Assembly (NCBI GenBank): GCA_963930655.1
Contig: OZ005611.1
Coordinates: forward strand, 4,719,501 to 4,783,500
Length of the DNA: 64,000 nt
Direction: 5' to 3'
DNA from: Myrica gale
Lineage: Eukaryota > Streptophyta > Magnoliopsida > Fagales > Myricaceae
The translations under genes were made by a program, and so were the position numbers. Below the pieces are notes generated by a model. It ran no database searches and was not told the DNA's origin. It saw only the letters and a list, made by a program, of their open reading frames with translations. Positions 1 to 10,556 of this stretch are shown one piece after another; position 1 is the first letter of the stretch; every line of letters begins with the position of its first letter.

Positions 1-454
1 TTCAAGGTCGGTCGGAGCCGATCCTCGATACCTTTGATAGGTTTCGGCGACGATGAACATGGTGGATCGTGAGTTAACGAATGTGAGCAGCAAAAGGCAA
101 GCAAATTGTGAGGTATGGTGAGGTTTGCAGAAGGCAGAGGAGAGGGAGTCGGGGAGTGAGAGGGACATGGGTGAGAAATATGTCAAAAAAAAAACCCCTC
201 AATAAAAGTTTGAAACGACATCGTTTAGTAAAATTCAAGTTTTTAAAAAAATAATTTTATAATATGACGAAGCCTCGAAATCAAATGCGAAATCCACACC
301 ATCGATTTGAATAAAATTTGGGTCAAGCGCCAAATTGCCCTGATTGAAAACTATTTGAGTCCAATCATCCTCGATCGATTTCTATCAAGCCGACGATCTC
401 AGACCATTTTTTTTTGTTCTAGAGATTCACTAAACTTTATTAAATTAAGTGGGG
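1..454. other. Intergenic, no gene seen
   Basis: AT-rich sequence with no reading frame that looks coding and no RNA gene recognised. It ends where the left arm of the MULE-like element begins. Confidence 0.5.
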
Positions 455-1244
455 GAATAGGGATAAATACAAAATAGGTATCTGTGCTTGTCATAAAAAT
501 CTATTTAGTCCCTAAACAAATTCGAGCATACTACAAATCACTTATGTTTTCCTCTTTTATTTTTAATCATTCCATCCATAGGCGTTAACTTTTTTAACGT
601 TTAAGCCCTTTCAGCTTCACCACTTGGCCAACTTCGCCACCTCACATGACTACATCGAAACGAACATTTTGCTCTTCCAAGTGTCACGGTAGGGTTAAAA
701 GCAGTACTTGCCCATTAATTTGACTTTTACGAAATTCAGACACTGACGCTTGTAAACGAAGACACTTATACGAAATTCTAGAACTTCCCCCCGAGCCCTA
801 GGTAATACAAAATCCTCAAATTCTTAAAACACCCAACTTCAAACTCTATCTCCCGCGACGTTGTTGCTACCCATTGTCCCAATATGTTTGTTTTCGCTGC
901 TCTAGAAGGTATCCTCAGTAGTGAGACCACTGACGCTAGCTCCTGAGGTATTTTCGTCTCTATCGTTTGTTATCTGTTACGCTTTTCACACTTATTGCTT
1001 ATAAGAGTTCTAAATATGGGTTTTTGGTAGCTTCATTTTGACTCAGTACGATTGCGAAGCACTTTAAGTTACTTTATGTGTTGGTAGGCCCTAAGCAATA
1101 GAACAAAGGCCAGATCACTGCATCTACATCAAAGAATAATAAGGACAAGGTACCCTCATATTCTCTTTGATATGTTTTTAAATAAAAATGTAATATTAAT
1201 CTAATATGCAAATGAATTGATGAAGATGGAATCAGACGACCTCT

Positions 1245-1400
1245 CAACCCGAAGCTGGTGAGACTGCAAATGTTGAGAGAACAAGTGCTGGTAGGAAAAA
1301 GAGGACTACAAGTGACCAAGCTGGACCTTCTACTCAGCCGACAACTATGAGGAAGAAAATTACCCCACGTAGAGGGGAATACATGCCATCCACGCAATGA
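1245..1400 (+). pseudogene. Possible remnant of MULE transposase C-terminal tail
   Basis: A plus-strand frame reads through a basic, Thr/Ser-rich stretch (RKKRTTSDQAGPSTQPTTMR) and stops at the TGA at about 1398-1400. Low-complexity tails like this close many plant MuDR-type transposases. There is no start codon, DDE core or SWIM zinc finger nearby, so this can only be a remnant. The match is by style and by its place inside a long-TIR element, not by a conserved domain. Confidence 0.35.
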
Positions 1401-2309
1401 ACTTTATGGGATGTTGGGATGTTTGTTTTTTTATGACAATGTTGAAGGGTTTATGGGATATTTGGTATTTTGTGATGAGCTTGCCGTTGTAATTATGACA
1501 CTATGCTAAAACTGATTTTGTATTTGGTACCGGTATTTTGTTGTCCCCTTTCGGTGTACGTTGTGGTGAATATATGTTTGATATATTTTGGTGAATATAA
1601 GTGGTACACTTGACTTGTGTCGATTTTCATTTACTGGACAGTTGGTGAATGTAACTGGTAAACTTGGCTTGTAACCGTAATTGTTTGATATTTTTTGGTG
1701 TATTTGGTGAATCTGTGAGCAGTGAAGCAGAGGTATTGGGGGAATGAGGGACTCGCGCGGGGGAATGGTTGAATGTGGGAATGATCGAATGAGGATATTT
1801 TTTTTTGGGGGGGGGGGGGTGTGCCAACAAATGGGGGAGGGGGTTTAAACAAAACAATTCTTTTTGATTTGGGGTTCGTGTGGGGGCCCGGGGGGGTGGG
1901 TGGGGCGGGAAAAAAGGCGAAATGAGGGAGGGGGTCATGGGGAAAAAGGCCAAATGGGGGAGCCCGAGAGCTCGGGAGAGGGCCAGGGGTGGTAAACGTT
2001 ATTTTTAAAAAAAAAAAACCTGATCTCCCGGGAACCGGGAATAACACCGAATTTTTTGCAAAACCTTAAACCTACGTCCTGGATTCTTCTTCGTCCATGA
2101 TGTCTTCAACTGAGCTTCTATACCACAGTGACATAACACCTCCCTTGAAGGTTTTGAGCTCGTGGAAGACAGATGAAGACGAATGCATTGTCACCTCCAG
2201 TTTCAAAGTCGTAGCTGGAAGGGGGATAACTTCGGTGGAACTTCAGTTATTTGCGGATTGGGAGATTGAGGTGTGGGTAACGGGTAGGGCTCGACTAAAT
2301 CAAGATTCT

Positions 2310-2410
2310 GAACAAATGATGCAGAAGCTAGTTTTGTTGAGAAAAATAAAATAAAAAGATGCAGGAGCCTATTTTGCTGAGAAAAATAAAATAAAAGATG
2401 CAGGAGCCAG
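2310..2410 (+). repeat. Short tandem repeat, about 45-bp unit, ~2.5 copies
   Basis: The segment GATGCAG(A/G)AGC followed by TTTTG(C/T)TGAGAAAAATAAAATAAAA occurs twice in succession, and a third partial copy begins at about 2395. It lies in the right half of the MULE-like element and extends the end of a short reading frame (2097-2354), which is therefore unlikely to be a conserved protein. Confidence 0.6.
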
Positions 2411-2650
2411 TTTCATTTACATCTTTAACTTTAAGAGCAAAACGTTCGTTTTGATGTGTCATGTGAGGTGGCGAAGTTGGCCAAGTGGCGAAGCTGAATG
2501 GGCTTAACCGTTAAAAATTTAACGCCAATGGATGGAAGGATTACAAATAAAAGGAGAAACATAAAGAACTTGTATTATGCTCGAATTTGTTTAGGGACTA
2601 AATTGATTTTTATGACAACCACATAGACCTATTTAGTATTTATCCCGGAG

Positions 2651-3430
2651 GAATATACAAAATAAGTCACTTGACAAATGAGGCCAAGCGGGCCAGCTAC
2701 CAAACATTAGGCACATGACCCGTTACAATTACACCAAAGTTCACACCTAACAATAAAAATTGCACCTCCACTAGCTATTAGCACTTATCCCCAAAAAGAT
2801 TATGTTGGAACAAATGTGCAGCTTTGTGGCCAGCTCCAATATCGTTCAAACAATGGATATGATCCAAGCCTAAAAAACAACAAAAAATGGATATGATCCA
2901 AAAAAGACGGTAAATAATACACTTCCTTACGCACGCCTCTTGTGACACCTATCTTCTACATCCATTACAATTTCTTACTTTTAAAATTTACTTTAAATAT
3001 GAGATTGAATATAGACAAGAGAGAAATGCAAAAAGCATTTTTCTTTTAGGAAAAATCGCCTTAGCCCAGAAAAACACCTTCCAATTAAAGAGAGGGTGTC
3101 AAATGGAGGAGTTCAATTTGGTTTTCATCCAATTTTTTAACTATCATGACTTATGAAACAATGAAAGATGAAACAAGTTATAAATGAACCTGCACAAATG
3201 TATCAACTATCAACTACAATTGAAGCCTAAGTGCAACCCAAGTCTTCAGATATCAACAACCATGTAGCATTAACTTAGGCTCCTGTTACCTAGAGTGAAC
3301 CTTCACAATTTTTTTCTTTGGTTCTATGTACAGAATAAACAAGGAAAGCTAAACACCATGCAATGCATGATGATTTGATAAATTAGGAGATAAGCATCGT
3401 GCAAGCTGCAGGTAAATCTGTTAAAAGTGT
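2651..3430. other. Intergenic, 3' flank of the RCC1 gene
   Basis: AT-rich, no coding frame recognised. The part just below 3431 probably contains the 3' untranslated region of the minus-strand RCC1-repeat gene. No polyadenylation site is called. Confidence 0.5.
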
Positions 3431-6400
3431 CTAGCTGAGATCAATTTCAACAAGATCCGGGTTTCCCCTTTCAGTCTGGTTGGCAACAAGCTCTATGCCC
3501 AGCTGCCCTTTATCTCCAGCACCAAAAGCGTATAGTTTCCCTGATTCAGTGAGGGCAAATGTGTGGGCGTTCCAGTATATAGAATTGGTGAGGCTGACCT
3601 GTACCACGCGTTCATTAACTTGCTTCAATGATGTTACGAGCTCTGGGCTCACTACATTTGCATGCCTATTTCCCTGAAAGAGAGATATCAAAGACATCCA
3701 AACTCAGTAACTTCAGGGAACTGGAAATCTCTCTCTCTCTTTCAACTGCTCCCCACACCCCCTTTTCCTTCTCCCAAACGCATAATAGTTATAACTAATA
3801 AGTATGACAAAGATCATGACAACAACAACGCTCCGACTATGTGCCTCAGTTGCTAATCCAGATTCAGTTTCCCTACAATGCTATCACTCAAGGGTGACCT
3901 GATATCCGACTATGTGCCTCAGTTGCTAATCCAGATTCAGTTTCCCTACAATGCTATCACTCAAGGGTGACCTGATATTCAAGAGGTTAATAATTACTCC
4001 GTTCAACAGAACCCCAGGGTATGCACATGGAAATGGCAAAACTATTATTGAGACGGAAAATATTGGAAGTACACAATTGGTAGGGATAATGCCGGCAAGA
4101 AGAATAATTGTGAAACTAAGAGCAATCAATGTTATCTAGCAGAGGGAAGGCCAATAAATCTCAAATAAAGATGATAGCATTTGTTCCACATCCTCAACAG
4201 CCCAACTAAACAGCGCTAGTTGAGAATTGGAAAAATAAATCAGGAAACTGTACCATGTAATCAAATTCTTGATTTCCATTAATTAAACTTCGGCAACAAG
4301 GTAAAGATGTGGAGGCTCAAGTAATGGTTCCCAAGTCCAGGATGAAAAAATCAGTGGTTGTATAAATCAGAGAATTGCCTACAGCATTGGCATTGAACCA
4401 AATGAAGTCGAATTACTGGACTAGATCAAAAAGAGGAGGTGGGAGAAAGACAGACCTGTCCATCAGTCCCACCATTGTGTCCCAGACTGGAGGATTCTCC
4501 ACAGCCAAACGAGTACACATCACCATCATCAGACACCACAAATGTTGTGTAATCCCCTGTAGCGACATGAACTGCTTTCACCTTGCTCAAGGATTCCACC
4601 ACCTTAGGAACCGATTCACACTCCTCATTTCCATGACCCAAGCACCCATACCGCCCCCAACCCCATGTGCACACCCGTCCATCCCTCCCTACTACAGCAG
4701 CATGCCAAGCACCAGCCGCCACCACCATTGGCTGAAGGTTCAAAACCTGAAACTGTTCAATCAACCGGGGGTACTTCTCGTCGGTTCTTGAACCATGTCC
4801 AAGCTTCCCGCCCAAGCCGCAGCCAACAGAGTATACTGACCTGATAGAATTTTATAAGGAACACAAAACAAGATAGTAATTAGCTTGATATCAGATCCAA
4901 TGCATTTATTACAAGCTATGTGGCTCCAGAAGAAACACGTGGGAGATGCTAATCAGGATCTGGGACTCCACGGCCCTGCTAGAGATTTGGAATTTTTTGG
5001 GATAGCAAATGAAAAGATCCCGAAGATGTGTGAAAAGATCTACAAAAATAATCTGGGAATGAAAGGAAAAAAAAAGAATATTTATCATGAAATAAAAAGC
5101 AATGCATGTCCGGTTAACATCAAACCAAAAGTGTATATTTGTTACCCAAAAAAAAAGCATTACACTCATGTTACCCCATAAGAACTACTCAGCCTACTCA
5201 AGAAAAATAGAACTTTTAGCAACTAGATGAAAATCTGCACATAACTTCCCGAAGATATTTAGCAATAGGAAAATTCTATATACCAGAATAAGACGTGAAC
5301 AGTATATCTTTCAGAGTATTAGAATGCCATTTTAAGATAAAGCGGTGAAGAGAGAGCTCACATGCCACTGGGTTGACAAGCCAGAGCAAGAAGGTAGCAG
5401 TATCCGGCTGCAATTTGCACAACTGGTATATTTTCTAGTGCCCCTAACAAAGGATGAGGCTCTAGATCATTTGGGTCAGTCTGATGACCGAGTTTGAAAT
5501 CGCTGCCCCAAGAAAATGTATAAACCCTGCCTTCTCTAGACAGGACAGCTGTGAAGAAATTCCCAATTGCAGCTTGCACCACATATATGTTTTTCAAGGA
5601 CTCAACCAGCTGTGGAGATGTAACCAATTTAGCTCCTTGAACTCCATACTCAGCTTCGCCGAAGGAGTCCTTCCCAAAGGCATAAACGCGTCCAGCATCG
5701 CTTATCAGCATTGTCCGACCAGCCCCTGCAGCTGCTTGGATAATCCGAATGCCTTGGAGAAATCTGCAGCATAAAGGGGTTCCATTAAATTTTCTTTATG
5801 TCAATTTGTTCCCTTTCCATATCTGCTATAAACAGTATCGGGTTTAAGAATGGTGAAATGTTCACAACCTGATTGGCTGAGGACGCCATTCCTCTTCAGT
5901 GGTTCCATGTCCAAGCTGTCCTGAACTGTTGGAGCCGAATGAGTAAACAACTCCCTTTGATGTCACAGCAATGCTGTGACCAGGCCCTGCTATTGCCTGG
6001 GATTTTTCTCTCCTGCAACATGCTTCTCCAGCCAGCAAAAATCGCAGGACCAGCTTCCATGAACCCCCGCATCTTTGCTTCAACTCTTGGCGTTCTTCTG
6101 TTGTCATTGGCCTAAATATGGCCCTATTTTGGCACATGTCCAGAGCAGCGAGCTCTGATAACGACAACGCAAAGTCGGGGGCAAAGTTTGCAGCCTGCCT
6201 AAATAAGGAGCATGTTGCCTGCAACAGGCACATTCAAGATCAAATCAGCGGCATTATCAATTCTAAAATAGGAAAAGATCTTCATTGACAGAATGTACAT
6301 AACCAGGGCACTTGCCTCTAGCTTTGCTAGATCTTGAGGATCCAAATTACATGCCGTAAGGACATGAAGAACAATGGACGGATTGGCAGACAAGGGGAAT

Positions 6401-6540
6401 TCTCCAGGGATGGAATCCCCAAAGCAATGGCGTTGCTGTCGTTGAAATGCTGATACAGGTGTCGCAGCTATAGCAGTAATTGGTTGATCAGGAATGTTAT
6501 GGTATTGAATAGGCTGTGTTCCGCTTGTTGTGGCATCCAT
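3431..6540 (-). CDS. RCC1-repeat (regulator of chromosome condensation) family protein
   Basis: Five coding exons join in frame: 6540-6316, 6218-5869, 5763-5362, 4840-4456 and 3673-3431, giving 534 residues. The start at 6540 (MDATTSG) follows a good acceptor (GGCAG) five bases upstream, so there is probably an intron in the 5' leader. Residues 1 to about 110 form an F-box-like N-terminal part (PSIVLHVLTACNLDPQDLAKLE). The rest is a run of RCC1/UVR8-type repeats with the usual signatures (GHSIAVTSKG, YSFGSNSSGQLGHGTTEE, CTWGWGRYGCLGHGNEE, YAFGAGDKGQLG), expected to fold as a beta-propeller. Proteins of this architecture are conserved across land plants. The fold suggests protein interaction; the specific function and subcellular place are not known to me. 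Intron 1 uses a GC donor. Intron 4 carries a 73-bp duplication. Confidence 0.93.
3833..3978. repeat. Perfect 73-bp tandem duplication in an intron
   Basis: Units 3833-3905 and 3906-3978 are identical base for base by eye, each beginning CCGACTATGTGCC and ending GGGTGACCTGATAT. They lie in intron 4 of the RCC1-repeat gene and do not touch its splice sites. Confidence 0.95.
6219..6315 (-). other. GC-AG intron in the RCC1-repeat gene
   Basis: The 97-bp intron begins GAG|GCAAGTG and ends TTGCAG|GCAACATG on the minus strand. Only the GC donor keeps the frame (LE-A-TC). The GT four bases downstream would shift the frame. GAG|GCAAGT is close to the known strong consensus for the minority GC-AG class. 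Confidence 0.88.
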
Positions 6541-7900
6541 GGGCACTGCCAATGTTTGCAGTGCCCAAATTTGGCACAGGAGTTGGAGCAAATAGCTGGG
6601 AATAGAGAAAAATATGAGCACCAAAATCACTACATTACTCTTTCCAACGAGAATCAAAGCCTAAATTTAAACACGTCTTACTATTTATATCTACTACTAC
6701 GATATCAGGTACATGTATCCACCTTGAGTTATGTCTTGATCAGCAAACCTCAAGTCTCAAACCTACAGATAAAACGCATGCTCATCAAAATTCCTTAAAT
6801 GACAGAAAGCAAAAGAAGACTGAATTATTGCTCCATTCTACTTGACGCATTTCTACAAGTTGAATAATGCCCGTTTCCCATAAGAATCCTGAAAAAGTAG
6901 AACATACTATAGAAGCAATTATTTCGACAGATATACCAAAGGAAATCTGCGAACCGATCATTCAATTATAGGACCAACCCAAGAGAAAGCAGCCTAATTC
7001 AGAGCACCCAAGTTGAAAGGGCCTGGAGTAAATCTCAGATATTATCAATTCCTTTAGTCAAAATAGGGAATTTAAAAACATACCAAAAGAAGAAAACTTT
7101 GAAGAGAAGAATACCAATTCCCCATGGGAACTGGGAAGGATATTCCACACCCAAAAGAAACCCCAAAAGAAAAGAATTTTGACATTAAAAGAGGAACTCC
7201 TATTCACGTAAACGCATCATAGCTTGCAAAAGTCAGATTGACCCGATCAAAATGAACCAGGCACGCAAATTCTTCACCCATCCTTCAAAACCCAGAACAG
7301 GGGGCCACAATCACTTACAATCTTGTATAGAACTGAACCGAAAAAAAACTATCCTTTCAGTATACCCAGAACGTAAAATCCATCGGAAAATCCAATTGAC
7401 AAGTATACTTCATCAGCAGCCAAAAGAGGAAAAAACTGAATCTGCCAAAAACAGAACATATCACATATGCTCAAACAACTTTTCAGTCCGTACATTATGA
7501 TCATTACAGATCGAAACAGAACAAGTCAGAAACGAGGATTACATATCATAGAAACCCAGGATTCTTCCTCACGCATTTGCATCCGTCAACAATCGCACAG
7601 AATTTCACTTTTTTCTTAACCGAAAACAGCAAACTTCGGATCAAATTGGAGAGCAAGAGAAGGTGGGTGCCTGATCAGAGACTTCTCTGTTATCTGAGAG
7701 AGTGGAACATATATTAGGACCCGTATTTTTCCAAAGATACTTGAGAAAAAAAGAAGAGAATTTTGGGAGCGAATGAACAATGTTTTAGCTTTTTTATTTT
7801 CCAATGGGAGGTGGTGTTTCGGTTCTTCTATATCTATAGGTTTTCTAGAGCGATTAGGTGTCTTTTCTTTTTGGTGATGAGAGTAAAATGCTACATTGCC

Positions 7901-7911
7901 ATATATTTATA
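7901..7911 (-). promoter_or_regulatory. TATA box, probable promoter of the RCC1-repeat gene
   Basis: The minus strand reads TATAAATATAT here. Transcription would start about 30 bases further down (near 7870), giving a leader of about 1.3 kb before the ATG at 6540. That fits with the leader intron implied by the acceptor just upstream of the start codon. Confidence 0.5.
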
Positions 7912-10211
7912 CCCTGGGTGTGTTGACACGTCATCTCCCCCTGACCATGGTAACTGCTTTGCTTTAAACTATGGTTGAACGAAAACCGAGGTGAATTATT
8001 GTAGAGATGGAAGAATGGGTGAATATAAATAACTTCTTGACTCTTCACATATAAACTGCTTGCCTCTGCAGCTCCGTTTGGTTGCCTTTTTTTTGTCGCT
8101 ACTGTTATTTCTTCCCGGAGGTTTATTTCATTGCCCAAAATTGGAAATTTCCCTTACGAATTTCGTATCAAATCTATCCCGAAAATGAGTCTCTTTCCCC
8201 ATTTCAGTCTGGATACTTTTTGATTCTTTTCTTTTGTAAACCATTTATTCTACATGTTATTCGATTAGAGTAAAGTGCTTCTTTAGCCACGATTTACTGA
8301 ACTGCCCCAGCAAGATTTCAATGATGTGTCGGGACCAACTAAAGTTGAAACTCCAATTATCTGGGTTACTTTCCAAGAGATAATCATTTGGGACTAGCAG
8401 TACCAAATGTCTTCTTTAAAAACAGCTCCAAAACTGTTTAAAATATGATCTTGCAGTATATGTGATCGTTTAAATCGATATAATATTCATATCCCTGCAG
8501 GTATTGTAATTGGAGTATGAGTCACTTATTGTTCAGAGAATATACTATGATGGGCTTTTATTCTTTGCATCAAAATATGCTGGCTGAGGCAGCAGGAAGA
8601 GAGATGGGGACTCTTTACTTATGGACGGATATTTGTGATGACATGAACTGTATGAGAGAAGTAAAATCATAGGGGGTGAAAATTTGTGGCAAAGAAAACA
8701 TGTAATTTATTGGCAGACTTTTCTCAAAGGGGACCATGTATCCACCGGGAGAGAGATTCGTGTGAATCACGGAGCTTGCTTCAATTCCTATGTGGCATGG
8801 TGAAAATGGTCCACATATCCAAAAGCGCTTGCGTCGTCTGCACCTCTTCTTGGAGAGATCTACGGGTTTGCAGGATGATGGCGTTTGAGACAGCCCACTG
8901 AGAGGCAGGGCCATAGACAGGAAAGATTGCATTCTAAGGGCCGGACTAAAAGCTTTTCGACGAAGGTCGTCTCTGCCTCTAACATGCATAATAGTGCTTC
9001 AATGGAAAATCCATTTCTTTTCTGATCCTTGAAACTAACTGGATTTCAGGAGATCCATTGCTTCGTTTTATTATGTCCCGCTTAAGGCCGCCATATCCTC
9101 TGTGTTCCGGCCTGGGGGAATCCTAAACATAAGCTGCTGGATAAAGCTTACCCCCAGCTTTGTGTCAAAGGATGCCACTGGCTTTTCTACCCCTTCCCTG
9201 TATAGTTAGAGAGGTTAGAAATTAGCCAGCGTGGGTAAGACAGCAATAATTTGAGAAGTTGAGAAGGATATTGAAGAGCCCAGCAGGAGGTGTTCCCTTA
9301 AAGCGCTGAATTTCTCATCTTTCGTTGTTTCCTTATGGGGGTCCATCGGCGAATGATACGAATGTCAATGTCGGGTTTTCTTTTACCATGTTTGACAGCA
9401 CTGAGAAAACGTTGTAATGAATCATGGTGTATTATCCAGACCTTCAGTGCAACAGGATGCCATGCCTAGATTGATTTTCTCATGGCCATGGGAGAATCCT
9501 TGAAGTTGAAGATTAAGGTTTCCCCAGAGGAGGTAAGGCCAAAGATTGTGAAAAGAACGACGAAAGGAACGTCGGAGGGTCTTGCGGCCTCAAATGTCGG
9601 AAAGCCTGCCAGCATGAACGTATGAACGAACCGCGAACTCGAAGCATTAATGCTCCCAATACTCGAGCGTGTAATTAAGTCCTATATTATATTATAGCCG
9701 ATACTAATTAAATAATAGAGAGATAATCTGGTTTGTTCAACGAATAATAATTATTTGTCATGTAAGCATTTTAAAAATCCTAATCATTGTTTCTTCCGAG
9801 GAAAAAAAGAATTGTTAGTGGTGTCATTGTTCGGGCCCACTTAAATGACCCTAACATTGTTTTCAAATCAAATGATCACATTTTACCCATATTAGTATTT
9901 ATTGTTTTTATCAACTCAAAATTTCAACTTTTATCACAAATGATTGGGATCTAAGGAAATTTAATTTAATTTTCTATGACTTTTAAGGAGAAAATTGAGT
10001 TATACTGTTTACTCATAGTTTATAATTCCCCAATATTAATAATCTTAGCTATTTATATCAAAAATAGTGGTAAACTAAATGCAATATTTGGAGGTTTTTC
10101 TTTAGGGTAAATATATATTTAGAGATTTAACTGCTATACTTTAATTACCTGGAATTGTTGATATATGGGCTACAATCCCTCATTCTCACTCAAACTTTTT
10201 GCTTCACAGAC

Positions 10212-10279
10212 GAATGAGATGTATAAGATATGAAGTGTCAATTTTGAATGAGAGGTATAAGATATGAAGTGTCAATTTT
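10212..10279. repeat. 34-bp tandem duplication
   Basis: Two units (10212-10245 and 10246-10279) differ at one base: GAATGAGATGTATAAG against GAATGAGAGGTATAAG, followed by the same ATATGAAGTGTCAATTTT. Confidence 0.9.
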
Positions 10280-10349
10280 GAGTTGGACAAACTCTTATCA
10301 ATCCAACCTATAATAGGATAGACCTATTGATCACGAAAACTGGAAAGTC

Positions 10350-10556
10350 GACTTAGGGTGCGTTTGTGTTCAAAAATTTTACCCCCTCTAAAATTTTAAC
10401 ACAATTAAATATTACAATATAATCTCTCTCTCCTTATCAAATCATTACTATTTACTACAAAAAATATAAAAAATTATCTCTCTCTTCACTTTTTCACTAA
10501 ACCCAATACCTAAAATTTTAACAACACTAAAATTTTACAAAACAAACACATTACAA
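10350..10556 (+). mobile_element. MITE, family A copy 1
   Basis: AT-rich element with TGCGTTTGTGTTCAAAAAT at the left and AAAACAAACACATTA, roughly its complement, at the right. Its interior shares the blocks AATATAATCTCTCTCTCC, AAAAAATATAAAAAATTA and TTTTTCACTAAACCCAATACC with a copy at 43640-43830. No target duplication is claimed. Confidence 0.6.

Larger units (their letters stand above)
455..2650. mobile_element. MULE-like element with ~200-bp terminal inverted repeats
   Basis: The left arm (about 458-680) reappears as its reverse complement at about 2436-2648. Matching stretches include GGGATAAATAC near the outer end, the block around TTTAGTCCCTAAACAAATTCG, and the block around CCACTTGGCCAACTTCGCCAC. 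Arms this long are typical of Mutator-like or fold-back DNA transposons. Inside, at about 1245-1399 on the plus strand, a frame rich in Lys/Arg/Ser/Thr ends in MPSTQ-stop and resembles the tail of a plant MuDR-type transposase. The rest of the transposase is missing, so the copy is non-autonomous. No clean target duplication was found and the outer ends are accurate only to about 10 bp. Confidence 0.7.

Noticed and set aside
1627-2047. Pro/Phe-rich open frames on the minus strand
   Set aside because: They are a by-product of the G-rich tract inside the MULE-like element; stop codons are rare there because of base composition.
7252-7500. 82-residue plus-strand frame upstream of the RCC1-repeat coding exons
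   Set aside because: It overlaps the likely leader intron of the RCC1-repeat gene and has no recognisable features.
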